Counted from the stretch's first letter, positions 12,100 through 26,230 are shown. The stretch: 60,000 nt of DNA from Membranipora membranacea (GCA_914767715.1 OU612073.1:18416001-18476000); one strand, 5' to 3'. Notes: generated by a model not told the origin, from the letters alone. Numbers and translations: made by a program.

Positions 12100-13420
12100 T
12101 TATATTGGAGGCCATGTCGGCGAGTACTCTTTCGGCAGTTTAATGGTGTTGTGTACTCTGTTATTGGTGTCTTGATATCTTGGTATAGTGCATGGCCCTA
12201 AACAGGCCAATGCGTCTCCATTGTCGGTGGTCTTCAAGAGGTTCCAGGTCCAGTCTATCGAGCATACCGGTAGTTGAGGCTGTGCTGATGCATGGTATAT
12301 CGAATACCATACGAGCAGATTTTCTTTGTACAGCTTCAATCTGGGTGGCGAGAGTCTTAGGAAGAGGATCCCAAGAGCACAAGGCATACTCTAGGACGGG
12401 GCGTACTAGATGTTTGTAGGCCCTACATCTGAGCTGTGTAGACTGAGGGGGAAATGTCCTCCTGACGAAGCCTAGTGTTGTTGATGCCTTATTGGTAACG
12501 TAGTCTGTATGGATATGCACTCCCAGGTATTTGATGGTCTTTGTCACTGGGATAATCTGGTTATGCAATCTGTATGGCGGTAGAGTTGTCCTGTTTCTCT
12601 TTCGGCTGAATCGTATTATCTCACATTTGGCAGGGTGGATCTCCATCCTAGCTTCCTGTTCCCATGCTTCCAGTTTCTTCAATTCCTCGATGAGCTGTGC
12701 TGATCGATCTGCAGTGGTGTAGATGATGGTATCATCAGCGAACAACCTCACCTAGGACTTAACTACAGAAGGCAGGTAATTGATGTACAACAGGAAGAGG
12801 GCAGGTCCGAGTACAGAGCCTTGGGGCACGCCTGAGGTCACTGCACAAGTCTCAGAGGAGGTTCCATAGAGGGTGTTTGTCTGGGTCAGATCTCTAAGGA
12901 ACGCGGCAGTCCAGTCAGTTATCTGTTTGCTAACGCCGATGTTTCTCATCTTTGCCAGCAGTTTAGCATGACACACCTTATCAAACGCCTTGCTGAAGTC
13001 CAACAAACAGGCGTCCACTTCGTTTCCGGCATCCAGTTCTTTCGAGATGTCGGCAACAAGTTCCACTAGTTGGGTTTCACAGCTTAGCCTTCAATGAACT
13101 TCATCAGGTGGCTAGTGATGACGGGCTCTAGCAGTTTGCTGGTGATGCATGTCAGGCTGATGGGGCGATAGTTCTCGGGTTTTGTTTTATCTCCTTTTTT
13201 GAAGATTGGTGTGACGTTGGCGTGTCTCCAATCTGCAGGTACACTGGAATATTTTAGGGACTGGTTGAAGATATTGCAGAGGGGGCCTGCTACAATATCG
13301 GCAGTTTCCTTCAATACTCATGCACTTATATTGTCGGGTCCTGACGCTTTGTTGATCTTCAGTTGGCGTAAGAGTATGAGTACACCGTCTTTGTTGACTA
13401 TTAGGTGCTTCACTTTATGT
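12100..13420 (-). mobile_element. Non-LTR retrotransposon RT remnant (CR1/Jockey-like), copy 2
   Basis: Consecutive minus-strand segments give the usual RT order. KINKASGPDNIS (about 13365-13325) is followed by WRHANVTPIFKKGDK and NYRPISLT (13314-13084), DFSKAFDKV and [10 protein letters not shown] (13066-12752), FADDT, KYLGV and LVRPVLEYA (12751-12161). In-frame stops near 13318 and 12756, and a deletion at about 13070-13084 that removes the HGFR region, show decay. It belongs to the same broad clade as the copy at 10-11 kb but is clearly diverged from it. Confidence 0.9.
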
Positions 13421-14000
13421 TGTGGTCAGTGTTGGTTGATATGTGTTTTTTTGCCTATTGCTTTTCCACATATCACTCCTTTCCAATCAAATTAAGTGGA
13501 AATAATTTGAAAAAGCCCGTGTATGCTGATAATCTCCTCTGCTTTTAATGTGACACACAATACATAGAATGATGTCCCTTTAAAACAATGGTGGACTGTC
13601 ACTGTTGTTAATCAGTGGAGTGGTGAATTTCTTGGAAGAAGTTCAACACAACAGGGCCTGGCATTTCATTTTTTTAAAGTCTTGTTAGTAATAGCAAGTA
13701 TTATTTCTGCTGACTAACTCACTCGTCATTGTTACACAAACAGCAAACCCATTATGCTACCGCTTTTCCATTAAGCTCTTGTAGACTATGATGATATGAC
13801 TCAGTTACGGCATGAACACCACTATTCCATTGTTGTGGTTTGCAAAAGAATAGATGTACAATAAAAGAATAGGTGTATATATCTATATATATATATATAT
13901 ATATCACATTGCATTAATTGTCAGTAGTTTGATCTGAATAATAATAATGACTCATTGGGATCACATCAGTGTGATTGATTTTTAAATTTATAGGTGTAAC
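13421..14000. promoter_or_regulatory. Region upstream of MLH1, with (TA)n tract
   Basis: Non-coding sequence between the RT remnant and the MLH1 start. It contains a (TA)n tract at about 13876-13904. No core promoter element can be assigned with confidence. Confidence 0.35.
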
Positions 14001-17000
14001 ATGGCGGCATCTATATGCCGTCTAGATGAAGCTGTAGTCAACAGGATAGCTGCTTGGGAGGTGATACAGAGGCCTGCGAATGCGATCAAAGAAATGATAG
14101 AAACTGGTGAGATTTCTACCTGGTATACAATCTTTGACACTTCCACTCTTGTGAGCATGTTTAATGAGTCAACCTCTGATCATATTGGTAGATTTGCTGC
14201 ATTGATCAACATAATTTGATGTTAACATTTAGCAGAACTGAAACTAACCTGAGTGGTAAACATAATACTGGTATAAAAATGCTAGATATCTGTTCCCTCT
14301 TTATCTAAATAGAAAATCGGGCCAATGTTCATTTTCAATAGAGGCCATAGTAATAGTAATATTACTGTGTTTAGCCTTGATGCTGGCTTATCCAACATAC
14401 AGATTTCAGTGAAAGAAGGCGGCTTGAAAATTATCCAGATTCAGGACAATGGTTGCGGTATAAGGGTAAGTTTAGCTCTGATAGGCCTAGGGGATCTATC
14501 GGCAGGCATTGTGTGATTTCTAGCTTCAACGAAAACAGTCAAACCCTTAAAAAATGGTCAGGCTACGAGTTGCAATGTAAACCGATCAGTCAATTTTGCG
14601 GACACCAATTTTATCGGACACACTTTACCACAGTGTGGAAATGTCAGTGACTAATACATCTTAATTATACACAGTGGCTAAACAATCCTCTTTGAGATTT
14701 ATAACTTTGCTGTCTGCTATAGAAAGTTAATTTGAGATTCCACATATCAATAATCCTGGACTCTATGTACTCTGCAGGTGGCTAACCCTTAATAATCTCC
14801 TTTATAAGGCCTACACTCCTTGGTGTAACAGTAACTATTCGTATAATATCGTCTATTATTCAGAAAGATGATATGGATATTGTATGTGAGAGATTCACTT
14901 CCAGTAAGCTAAGTTTGAGGATCTCATTAGTATAAATACATAGGGATTCAGAGGAGAAGCCTTAGCTAGTATATCACATGTCGCTCATGTAACTATCACG
15001 TCCAGAACTATAGAATCTAAATGTGCATGCAGGTAATGAGGTGCTTATCTAACTCGGCATTTATGATCTACCGGTAAATTGCCAGTCTATATTGAGTTTT
15101 TTATAATGTTGGAAATAGAAAATTTTAAGACTTTGTAAGCGCCAGACGAATTAAAAGGAAGGAAGGAAGTGTAGACAATTACATTGCATAAGAAATACAG
15201 TACTGATGCAACAAAATGTTCAACTTCACATCAAAATATCAAATAACCTGTTGTTGCTCAAACATAACCACATTTTGTTCCATGTACCTGATATCATTTG
15301 ATTATTCACAGAGGCAGCTACAGCGATGGTAAACTAAAGGAGCCTATAAAGTCATGTGCTGGTAATGTGGGAACTCAGATTGTTGTAAGTTTTGTATAGA
15401 CTACCCTACAGGTGGGAAAGGCTTATTGTTAGATGTTTGTAATTCCGTTACTGATAATTTTCAGGTTTTAAGTTTGACAACTCTTAGTGATGTTGCTAAA
15501 TTTGATCAGGTAGATACTTTTACTGAGATATCCAGTGTTTTGACCATGTGCCTTGAGCTGGATAAGTGTCTCTTATCTTAGGTCCTGTTTATCAGCGCTG
15601 ATTTTGATGGCATGACTGATATATTTCTCCATCAGGCTGAAGACCTGTTTACAATGTGGCCACTCGTAGAAGAACACTGAAGAATGCATCTGATGAATAT
15701 AACCGAATCGTAGAGGTAGTCAGCAGGTAAGATTAATAACTGTCCGACAGCAGATAATTCATCAACATATAACTTTTCTGTCTATCATAAGAATCTATCA
15801 TAGGACAGTAATAAATATTTGCTAGCGTTTAGTTTAGCTCGTTTGGGGTGACTTTAGGGCGCTACCGCGCCTTGAAGTGTAGAGTTGATATTCGTAAGAA
15901 CTGTTTTAGAGCACAATCCATCAAATTTTTAAATAAAACATTTTTCTGAGTATCATGTTATAACGGTACAACACTGCAACATTTTTATATTATACAGTAT
16001 CTTAATATTTTTATTATGAGCTCAACAGACGCTTTTATTTCTCAACCACTTGGCAGAGACAGAATAAATTATCCTATCCTTATCCTTTTATGTTATGTAG
16101 CACTAAATTCTGTGGTAAGTCTGCATAAAGTAAATAGGGTGAGTCAATGTTAACTAGCCTTAAATTTATTAGCTTTTTCGTTCATGTGAGAAATGGATAA
16201 CTTTTCCTCCTAGGCACACTTAATTCCATATTCCATTCATGCTGGTATCAATTTTCATTTACTTTTTAAAGGTACTCGGTTCCCAATTCATCAGTTGGAT
16301 TTTCTCTGAAGAAACATGGTCAGCCAGCTGCAGACGTTAAAACAGCCACTGCATCAACTGCTGTGGATAATATCAGGGTTATATATGGAGCAATCATTGC
16401 CAAGTTAGTAAACGTACTCCTCAGAATTTCTACCCAAGCCTACTATGTAGTTCTGTTTTCTTGTAATAGTCTGCAAAATATTAGCGTGTGACCAGCGTGC
16501 TCAGCGTGCTCAGTAACCCAAACATGATGTTTGCAGTGAAAGATTTGAGTTACTCTCTCTTTCATTGGGCTCTAATTCTACTAATTATTAGACTTTATCT
16601 GGCTGTCTTTATATTAAAAGATACACAACTGGCTAATATGAACATAGACTTAATTTTAATTTGTGATTTCTTTTCATAACAAAGCTAAGTATCATATACC
16701 GTAGTGCCATACAACAGACTATCCTGACATTACTGTCTTATGTTGTGTTAACAGAGAGTTGTTGGAGGTGAATGATGAAGATATCAGGCGAGGAATGAAG
16801 CTCTCTGGTTATATCACTAATGCTAACTACAATATGAGGAAAGGCAGCTTCCTTCTCTTTATCAATGGTAAGTTGATTAAGTTTTAAGTTTCGGTCTGGT
16901 CTATTATATGCAGCTAACCTGACAGTGTGCTTCTCTTTATTCAGGACATCTGTCGGTTTATAAACAAAATTTTGGGTTCTTCAGACAAATCTCAATCCAT

Positions 17001-20000
17001 TCTTATGTCACTCAATTCGATCTAGCAAAATATGGACAAGATTTTATGGTCCTAAAATGGGTCTGGATTAAGTTGAGTACATCCTATCTTCGTTTGGCCG
17101 ATTTCATGATGCTGGAAGGAACTTCCAGTATTATCAGTAGTTATTACATGTACAGATAATGAATATATCCGAGTAATTATGTTCTGATTTTACAGAGCGA
17201 CTAGTAGAATGCCCACAGCTACATATAGCTATAGATACTGTATACACAACTTACCACCGTTCCTATACCTCAGGTATATTCATGCGGATTACAAGCTGAA
17301 AAATTCACTTTTACTCCGGATGGGTACCTCTTGTGTTCTCTTCATATGCCCAAAGACCAGGTCAATGAAGCAATACATCACTGTGGCTGAACACTAATCA
17401 TCCTCATGGTGATAACAGGTCCTATTTTTGTATTGTATTGTTGAGTGTCAAGCTGTTTTCTTATGTTACAGCTTGTCCATAGCACCACAGAATATAGATG
17501 TGAATGTACACACGACTAAGTATGAGGTACTTTTCTTACATCAGGAGCAGGTTATAGAGAGAATACAGAAATGTGTGGAGGAGAGACTGCTAGGCTGTAA
17601 CTCATCTAGAACTTCCTATACTCAGGTATCGTATTAGCCGCATGTTATTGAATGTGTGATTTATCACTTTGCGCATGTGCACCAATCAATTCAGGTTGGT
17701 TATCTTTGCACCGAAGCGACTGAACTAATTCAAATGTGCTTGAGTTCCTAAATTTTAGTTCTAAACCCATCGGAACTCAAAAAAAGTAAGCTTCTATATG
17801 CAAAGTGTAATTAGGTCAATTGGGTCCGTTTGTGGCATTGTCGCTATGGTGCAGAGAGACTCATATCACAGAGTCGATCTGCAAGCAGTGTGGTGATTTA
17901 TTTTCATAAGGTGTTTTATTCCAGCTTAGAGAGTGATCTCATCTTCTTGGTAATTTGGTCACAAGATAATCTCACTGCGCTCTAGCATCAAAAGTAATTC
18001 CACAAAACCATAATAATCGAGTTCTCCTTTTTTGTATTTTTACATTTAGACGTTGCTAGAAATTACCGAAATCATCTGCTGCCTCCCCGGAACCCGGAAG
18101 CCAGCAACTCAACCTCTGCTGGTCAGGAAAAGACTTACGCCCACAATATGGTAGGTGAGGGGACCTGCTGCAGGCAGAATATCTAAATTATTGATTTTAT
18201 AATGAAATCAGAATCAGATCATTAATAGTGAGATCAGAAAAGTAAACCCTATTATAGGCATCTGCTGTTCATAAATCTATGATTGATTGAGCGGTTGTGA
18301 ATATAATACTGACAGCAGCCTCGGTGGTTTGAGAAGCAGATTCAACCTCAGAGAGATAGTGGTTTGCATGATATCACATTGTCAGGATGTAAACCTCAGA
18401 TATTTCTCAGAGGCTCAATGGTTTATAAATCCATAACAAATATCAATACTTTTATCTATTTTATATCTGTCGGACAAAAACTAATCGAGGATTCGCTTAG
18501 GTAGCACCCGCTGCAAGTGTGTTAGACCCTTATGGCTGTATTGCAAAGACTATATTTCTCCTCTTTTTAATCACAGAAGGTTAGAACTGATCACACAGTT
18601 CGAAAGCTTGACTCTTTCATCACTAAGAATAACACCCCAGCTGATGGTGATGATCAGACAGCTGTGTATGCTGAACAGATGGACACCACTACTGAGGATA
18701 AAGAAAACAAACAGAAACAACAGCTTGTATCTAGTGCCCAAAAGTAAGACGCTGTCTCACACTTCTCATTTACTCATTTCATCAGTTACTGTTAATAAAC
18801 TGTTACTTTGTTAGAATTTGGTGCTACACTTTTGAGTTACCCACTCATTGATCTTAAGGTTCAGAGAAGCTACAACTCCCAAAAGTATGCAGACTTGCAC
18901 CAAGCATGGATTTTGGGACATGACCCAAACTCCCTGCTTGCACTTGGTACTTGGCTAAACTAGTCCAATAATTGATTGCTGATAATTTATGCTTCATGTG
19001 TATATGTATCCTGCTTGGCTGGTCCTTTTCATCAATAATTATCATCGATGATTTTTTTTTTATAACAATGTTCTGTCTTCACAGAGTTGTCACACTAGTT
19101 GTACAGTACTGGTCACTTGCTGCAGAATTGACTCTGATTACTATTTTTGACCAAACATACTCACTACAACTGCTTAGTTATACATATCCTTTTGTACCAT
19201 ATTGTCGCAGGAAGAGGAAAGCATCTAGTGAGACAGGGGGAGACGGAGATAGAAGTTTTCCATCTGATACAGGGCCAGGTGGACGACACAAAGTAACTCT
19301 GTCTAGTGTTCTCAGCCTACAGAGAGAGTCTGAGAATGTCACTCATGAGAGTAAGTTACCTGCGCTTATCTTACCTACTCTTGACTTACCTCACCTCAAC
19401 GGCTCCAAATGTATCTTGGATAATCTTGATATCTTGAAAATTGTGCAATAAAATCGGGCGCCATTCGAGCTCTAAATCTACTCTTGAACTCTTCTTAATT
19501 AATATAAAAGGGAAACAGACATACAACGTGGAGATGGACAACTAATGCTACTACTATTTTTTTCTTCCCTTCTATTTGTAAAAAAATCTACCTGTAGAGA
19601 CATTGTGGTTTGCCCAGAGATGACTTTCATTGTAGCGGCCATGTCACCCTCATTCCTAGCTAGTAAAAAATAGACTCTATTCTATTTTTAAGTAATTCAG
19701 AACACATTGAGACGACTAAGAGATTCTGTTGACCCCCTTAGTTGACCCCGCCTGGCGCCTACTCTCTTACATTACATGCCTTATATTATGTTTATTATCA
19801 GAGTTGAGAGAGATTATCAAGGAGAACACATTTGTTGGATGTGTGAATAAAAGCTTCAGCTTGTTACAACATCAAACTAAACTTGTCTGTCTAACTCTAC
19901 CTGACTTAACATTTCATAGGTTGGGTTAGAGTATTCAACTTTCAGTAAACACTTAATCCTCCCTCATCATCAGAAAAAGAGCTAACGAGGACCAAGCGCC

Positions 20001-23000
20001 CCGACCCTTCTTTTTCTTTTTTCATATCACCACAAACCGCAGAAACATTAAGGGCCATTTGATCGATATTTACATCTGGTAAACCCATTGCAATCTTTAA
20101 CTCCGTGCAGTTTTTTCACACTCAATTCCTCTCATACCATTCAGCCACTGTGGTCCTAAGTTCATAAAGGCCATTGGGGCTTACCTAATAACCTGATCAA
20201 AAATATATATTCATTGGCCATCACAATGAAAGGCTTTTATCATCGATGATGACCAAATACACATATTGATGAGAATTTCTGCTTTTGTTTTTAGACAAGA
20301 AGTGTTTTACCAAATCATGCTGTATGATTTCGACAACTTTGGAGTATTAAAACTTTTGGTGAGAGAATCATTGTATTCAAAATCTTTGTGCATCATCTCG
20401 TGTGCGTAGCACAAGCAGACAACATTCCCTTGGTGTGGCACTGTTCTCCTTCTCTATGAGCAGGTATCTTTCCAAAAAAGTATTTAGTAAAAGCATCCAG
20501 GGCTATTTGTCCGGGTCACTCCATTCTAAGTAATGAATCTCATCCTCTGTACAATCGTACAAATTTTAACACTAGTCCAAGAGTATCCTCTTGTAATGCC
20601 TATAAACTCAGGCCCAGACGCTGTCGTACCGCTAAACGCCAGTGCAGTTTGTTTAATTCTTATATGACACTTTACAACAGCAATTTTATGTATACCTGAG
20701 TTACAATGAGAGCTGTCACAATATACAAACAATACATACAATAATCATAAGATTCTTTGTTAACATAATTTCAGGAGAAAACATCTATTCCCGAGTTGGC
20801 ATTATTAGCTTTAGATCTGCCTGAGGGTGGCTGGACTGCTGAGGATAGTGATAAAACTGACATTGCTAAGTATGCTGGTCAATTCCTGCTCGCTAAATCT
20901 GATATGCTTCTAGATTACTTCAGTATAGAAATAGACAAGGTTAGTTTGGATATTTTGTAAGTTTTATTCAAGATTGATGACGGAGGCATAGGCCTAAGTC
21001 CACTTTTTTATCTGCGCTTCTTAATGTTTATTTCCACTTGTTTGTCTGAGCGGTGAACCCCTGGATTGGTCAACTAAGCTCCGATTTTGCAAACGATAGG
21101 ACTTTTCAATGCTTTTTCACAGGTTCAGTTTTTCAAGAACGATAATTGCCTGTGAGGAAACATGTCTCAATGATTAAGTATGCCCTAATAGAGAGGTAGC
21201 CCATAGACTCCCTGATAACAAGAGCGCAGCTAATACCTTACAATATTAACGATTGTCTGACCTAGGCACATCCTAACCATATATTTACTCGTTATATCAG
21301 GATGGTAATCTGTGTTCTCTGCCGTTACTCCTGTCTGGTTACATACCAGAGTTAGAGAGAGTACCCCTCTATCTGGTTAGGCTCGTTACTGAGGTCAGCT
21401 GGGAAGGAGAGCAGCAATACTTCTATGATATTTGTAAGGAGACCAGCATGTTCTACGCTGTACAGAAAGACCTCCTCCCCATACCCCAGTCTCAACAGGT
21501 ACTATGATGGCAAAGTCTTCTATTTGAACTTATTGTGTTGATACAAACCTAACTTGGGGTCTGAGTAGCAGTGACCTTATGGTGTTGGCTCAGGATTTGA
21601 TTATTTTATACAAGTTTGAAAATCCAAACCATGCTTTTCTATGAGGCTGAAAGGGAGGCCAGGTTGTGTATATCTACATGTAGATCATGGCTTCGACCTT
21701 CAGAGAATGTTTATGTTTTGGTAGTTGGTACATATTTGGTTTCAGCTGAAAATCTCTTGTGGGCAGATTCCAGCTTTTTTTATGTAATCATAAACATAAA
21801 ATAGTCAGATTTCATGGCAGTAATAGTCCGGTGGCAGCCCCCTCCTATCTTGTCACTTTCATTTACGATTTTGAGTGGATAGGGTTTCACAGTTTTTTCT
21901 GGTACAGTTTTTCATGCTGATCGCAATGGTAATATTGTACCTTACACTAAGTTGCATAAATAGGCGGCTAATTGCCAAAAACTCTGCCCGTAAAAGGGAA
22001 AGTGATCAAAAATTGATGTTATGGTTTTAAAATATCCAAAATTTGAAAGAGCGTGTCATCACGAGTGGATCTACAAGTTTTCATGGGACTGCTGCCATAA
22101 ATAGTCGAGATGCAGCCAACAACAGTTGCAATACCCCCTTCATCACCTGTCTATAACAATCATAAAAACAAAAGCATGTTTTCAATTTTATGGCATCCTG
22201 AAAAACTGGCTTCGGATTTTCTCAGAGATAGCGTATAAAGCAAAAATTAACTCCTTCAAAAAGTGCAAAGTGCTGAAAAATATGTTTGGTCATCGATGGT
22301 GTCAATAAAAAACCACCATCAAAAAATCAGAAGTCTAAGAACGCCTGTTTTCGAGGCGGCAGCGAAACTGAAAAAGTGGTTTTGCTTTAATAATTGATAT
22401 ATACAGGTGATATAAGGGGGTTGTTGAACCCACAAACGTCGCAAACGTCAAAACGTCACAATCTGGGGTATTGAAACCATTGTTGGCCACATCTCGGCTA
22501 TTTATGACAGCAGTCCCATGAAAACTTGAAGACCCAATAATTATGACATGCTCTATCAGATTTTGGATGTTTTGAGACCATTCAATCAATTTTTGATCAC
22601 TTTCCTTTTTGCCGGCAGCGTTTTTGGCAATAAGCCGCTTCTTGTGCAACTTAGTGTAAGGTACAATATCACCATTGCGATCAGCATGAAAAACTCTGTC
22701 AGAAACAACTGTCAAACCCTATCCACCCAAAATCGTAAATGAAGTTGTATTTCTAGCCACATTTTGCATAGGCTGCCATCGGACTATATGATTAGATTGA
22801 CAAATGGAAATAATAAATTTATATCCTGATCTACAAGTAAATTGTAATTCAGAGATTTTCTCTACCTCACCACATAGCTGTTGTGTTGTTCTAGGACCAA
22901 TGACGTTATCTCATATTGTCATTTTAGCTTTGCTAGCTTAGCTTTGGTCGGGACCATAAGTGGAAGCAGACAGTTAAACATGTGATATTTCCAACGCTAA

Positions 23001-23098
23001 GGACAACATTGCTACCTCCAATACAAAGAGCTGAAGATGGAACATTTCTTGAGATAGCTAGCCTGCGTAATCTGTACAAAGTATTTGAAAGATGTTAG
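14001..23098 (+). pseudogene. MLH1: MLH1 DNA mismatch-repair locus, damaged N-terminal ATPase half
   Basis: MLH1 is the common MutL-homologue subunit that acts with PMS partners in nuclear mismatch repair. Seventeen coding segments in the expected order: 14001-14106, 14375-14465, 14864-15032, 15312-15384, 15636-15726, 16272-16403, 16755-16867, 17196-17273, 17472-17625, 18050-18150, 18580-18743, 19211-19350, 19802-19919, 20295-20358, 20775-20939, 21301-21498, 22937-23098. Recognisable motifs are [57 protein letters not shown] and the C-terminal end YKVFERC. Lesions: Gly to Trp at residue 19, one A missing at the end of exon 1, a shift at about 14912, TAG at 14941-14943, one T missing at 15648-15650, about 16 bp missing near 17255, Pro to Thr at 17512, and a frame break in 18050-18150. 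From 18580 onward every exon is open with matched phases. Either this is a decaying copy or the indels are assembly errors. The family identity is certain. Confidence 0.8.
21823..22788. repeat. Foldback (near-palindromic) element in last MLH1 intron
   Basis: The two halves (about 21823-22140 and 22430-22788) are inverted copies. Both outer ends read atagtccg(g/a)tggcagcc. Inner matches include the gtttttcatgctgatcgcaatgg-like region against its reverse complement near 22670. The length is about 966 bp, with no protein coded. It is a non-autonomous inverted-repeat transposon. No target duplication could be fixed. Confidence 0.75.
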
Positions 23099-25033
23099 TT
23101 CTTAATGCACTCCGAAGTCCATTTTCAATGACAATAGCTTGTACACTATGTAAAACAAAACTTTTACAAAAATGACTGTCACAATTTGGCCATTATTCTT
23201 GACATGACGGATATAACTTTGTGTACATTTGATCACATTATGCTAGAAAACTCACAAATTTCTTTTTCACACAGCGGCTAGTTTGGTGTTTTTGTTTTTT
23301 TTTATTCAGTCTTAACTCTCCCATTACTCTTGTTATTTGCCCCTTTTTAATAGTCTGCACAAAATTCCTAAATTTCTGTAAGTTATGTTTTTACCTAAAG
23401 AGACTTGGATTTTTGTTGTTGACGATTTGACAAACTTAATTGCATCACAGTGAGTTTGGTTACGCTTGTTTCGTATATTTTTTCGAGATACGACTTTGCA
23501 AAAATATAGCTTCAAAACTTAAGATTGACGAATTATCATAATTATTTCTGTTGAGCAACAATTTGGTGAATATTTTAACAGCACAAGAAAAGGTTCTTCA
23601 GACTCGGCACAATATGATAGATAGATAATCGAGACAATACGGTATTGTGCTGCAGTAAGTTCTCACTACCTGAACTTATCCTGCATTCAATTGGGTTTTC
23701 CATTTTGCCCGTCAGATCGGTAAATTTTCAACTATTTGTCAACTAGCATAGCAAATCATGCTCCAATAAAAACTACCATTTCACGATTATGTTACAACCC
23801 CTTCCGCCTCCCCCTATGTCAACACGCCATTTGCCCAAAATTTAAACTGACAACATTTTTTATGCAGAAAACCAGAAATGCAAAAAGAGTAATCAACTAT
23901 CACCCATACATAGCAATAGCAAGAATTCTATAAATTTTATAAATCTATTCTATGCATTGTAATTATGCATAATGCATGGTAATTAGCCAGCTTGCTCAGG
24001 TAAAGTAGTTACTGTAAGAATCCAAACATAGGCACGGTGGTATGAGGTAGAGTCAGACTGTCATTAGAGAGAGAGTGCGGTTTCGGAGTGAGAGCTAGTT
24101 GAGCTCTTGGATGTAGAAATGTCACTAATATAGATGAGAATTCAACTATGAGCAGCAATATTCCTGCTTTATTATCAGCTTCATGTGAGGACTACATAAT
24201 CAATCTAATTCAGTCTAAAAAATATTAAGAGTTTTATTTAACAGGGCTAAAATGCCAGAGTGGCAAAGATGCTAGGGGTTCTAGAGAATAACATAAATGG
24301 CTGGCAAAAAAAGGGAGACTGAACTTTTTTGAAAGACGTTAATAAATTTACAGTGAATGTAAACTGGACATTATTTTGGCGTCTCTGTACTGCTGTTATA
24401 AAGTAGAGATCTGTGATATTAGAAAAGCAAACATGTATAGTTTCAGGCTGTGGTGTCACCCATGTCTCTGCCGTCCTCACTGTTCCCATCATCAACTTCG
24501 TATTCGTCTTTTACCTTAACGAAGTAAAAGTTCCATACACCATCTTCAATAACACAGAGAAAGAGGAGTCTAACTGCAGCTGCCAAGAGACAATGCCAAT
24601 TTTTTTGGTACTTTCGTTATCAATATTAGAGGACTATTTGACAAACAGAGTATGTTCACTTCTGGGTGGTCGAGTCTATTTAGTTGAGTTTTTTTGCTAA
24701 CATACATTTATTTATAATATCTGTACATTTTCATTAACAGAGTCTTTTTTTGGAGTGGCGTCTTTACCCCTTGGAGTGGCGTTTGGAGGAGATATTCTTG
24801 CCCAAACTTATTAAAGGGGTAAATTTTTTATCCCGATGTCAAATCCCATGTTGGATGAGTAACTAGAAAGAGACAGACCTCCATTTTAGTGAGAATCGTT
24901 AAGTGCTTTACAACGAAACATAGAAGGTCAGAGGAGTTACATTAAGAGTATGTTGGGGTCAGTTTGAGCTCTCAAACACCACTGCCTCGGAGTCTGCTCA
25001 AGTATTTTTGGATTAATTTCCTTGTATACTTAC
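23099..25033. other. Intergenic, no gene supported
   Basis: Downstream of MLH1. Short open frames at 24.2-24.7 kb show no motif or splice structure. A short direct duplication (ggagtggcgt) occurs near 24755-24783. Confidence 0.4.
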
Positions 25034-25264
25034 ATTAGTTCTGGTAAATAATCTCCGTCTAACCCTGTCTCTTCTTTCTTTGATTATGTTGTATAGCATG
25101 CGACGCTTACGCAACCGCCTTCGTCGCAGATATAGTGCCATTAGTGTAATAATCATTGACATCCTATAAGTGTCTTCCATATCCATGTCTACAGGAATCT
25201 CACTAGTACCTCTGGCCTCTGGTTGATGTCCCTGTACTAGTATTACTAAATGGTCTAGCTTCAT
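25034..25264 (-). CDS. Possible first exon of an unknown gene
   Basis: An open frame from ATG at 25264 runs to a consensus donor (AAT^gtaagt) after 25034, giving 77 residues. The first half is unremarkable. The second half is very basic (LRRRRLRKRRMLYNIIKERR and RDRVRRRLF), like the leader region of some PIF/Harbinger-type nuclease genes. No downstream exon was found, so this may be an orphan exon or a chance frame. Confidence 0.3.
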
Positions 25265-25800
25265 CTCTAGTAGGAATTAGTCAACTAACCAGGATATAGC
25301 TTAGTGAATATACACTACTGTATAATAATATACTAACCTGCTTAGATCCTATTCCCTATTGTTTCACATAAGTCTGTATTGTCTGGACTGTCTCCATTGT
25401 ATCTGAAAAGACAGGTAATATATAGATAAAGTAAACAATAAACAACAACAAGCGGACATGATTAGAAGAGTGAGATAAATTTAGGTAAGACGTATGGACA
25501 TGATGATGCTCATGCATTACCTGCTAATCAACGACATTGCAACAAAATGTTGATTAAAATCACAAGGTCCTGTCCAGTCACTCAACACATCTCGAGGAAT
25601 AGCTGCATATTTCATCACACAAAGCATGAGAGGGCTAAAGTCAGGGGCAGCCAACTCCCTCTCTATTCAATACCTATTCATACTCAAGCTTCCACGCTAT
25701 CACTTCAATTAAATATCATTGCGCTAAAAAATTTTGTTTACTAGTATACGGCTTCAGGTATACCCCGGAGTCCAAGAATTTAAAGTCACATTGGGAAAAT

Positions 25801-26230
25801 TCACCGCCCTTGCCTTGACCCACCGAGCAATATAATGCACTGTCCAGTTAAAGCAGTGAAATATCTACTAGAAAATGGTAAAGGCAATAAATGAAGGGTA
25901 CTAGACAAAATGTTTGTTGAAATCAAATGTTTGGGAATATTTTGGACATTAGCTATTAATCTGAATGCCCTCTTTTGTAAAAGAAGCAAATCATTTGTAA
26001 CACACTTTGGACACAGATTATGATAAATATGAATGCCATAAATTAGATGACAAAAAATGAACTGATAATAAAATATCAATGACATTTTGGTGTTGAGTTA
26101 CCCCCTACACAAATGAAGCAATGTGATAGATTTTTTCACCTTTTTACAAATGTATGCGATTTGTTTTTCCAAAGTCAACTTATCATTGATCCCAAAGCCC
26201 AACAATCTTGTCTCTCTCCTACAAAGTATT
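25801..26230 (-). mobile_element. Non-LTR retrotransposon RT 3' fragment
   Basis: The minus strand reads LTLEKQIAYICKKVKKSITL, a stop, then LNTKMSLIFYYQFIFCHLIY and LLLLQKRAFRLIANV. This is the standard thumb region of non-LTR RTs (D-KLTW..HI..I..K, Y-S-I-P-L-YG, LQK-AIR-I). It is a different lineage from the copies at 10-13 kb. The left border of the segmental duplication falls inside it: the other copy keeps only the part before 42190. Confidence 0.75.

Noticed and set aside
22335-22715. 126-aa minus-strand frame
   Set aside because: It lies within the right arm of the foldback element. The mirrored arm has stops, and no domain is visible.
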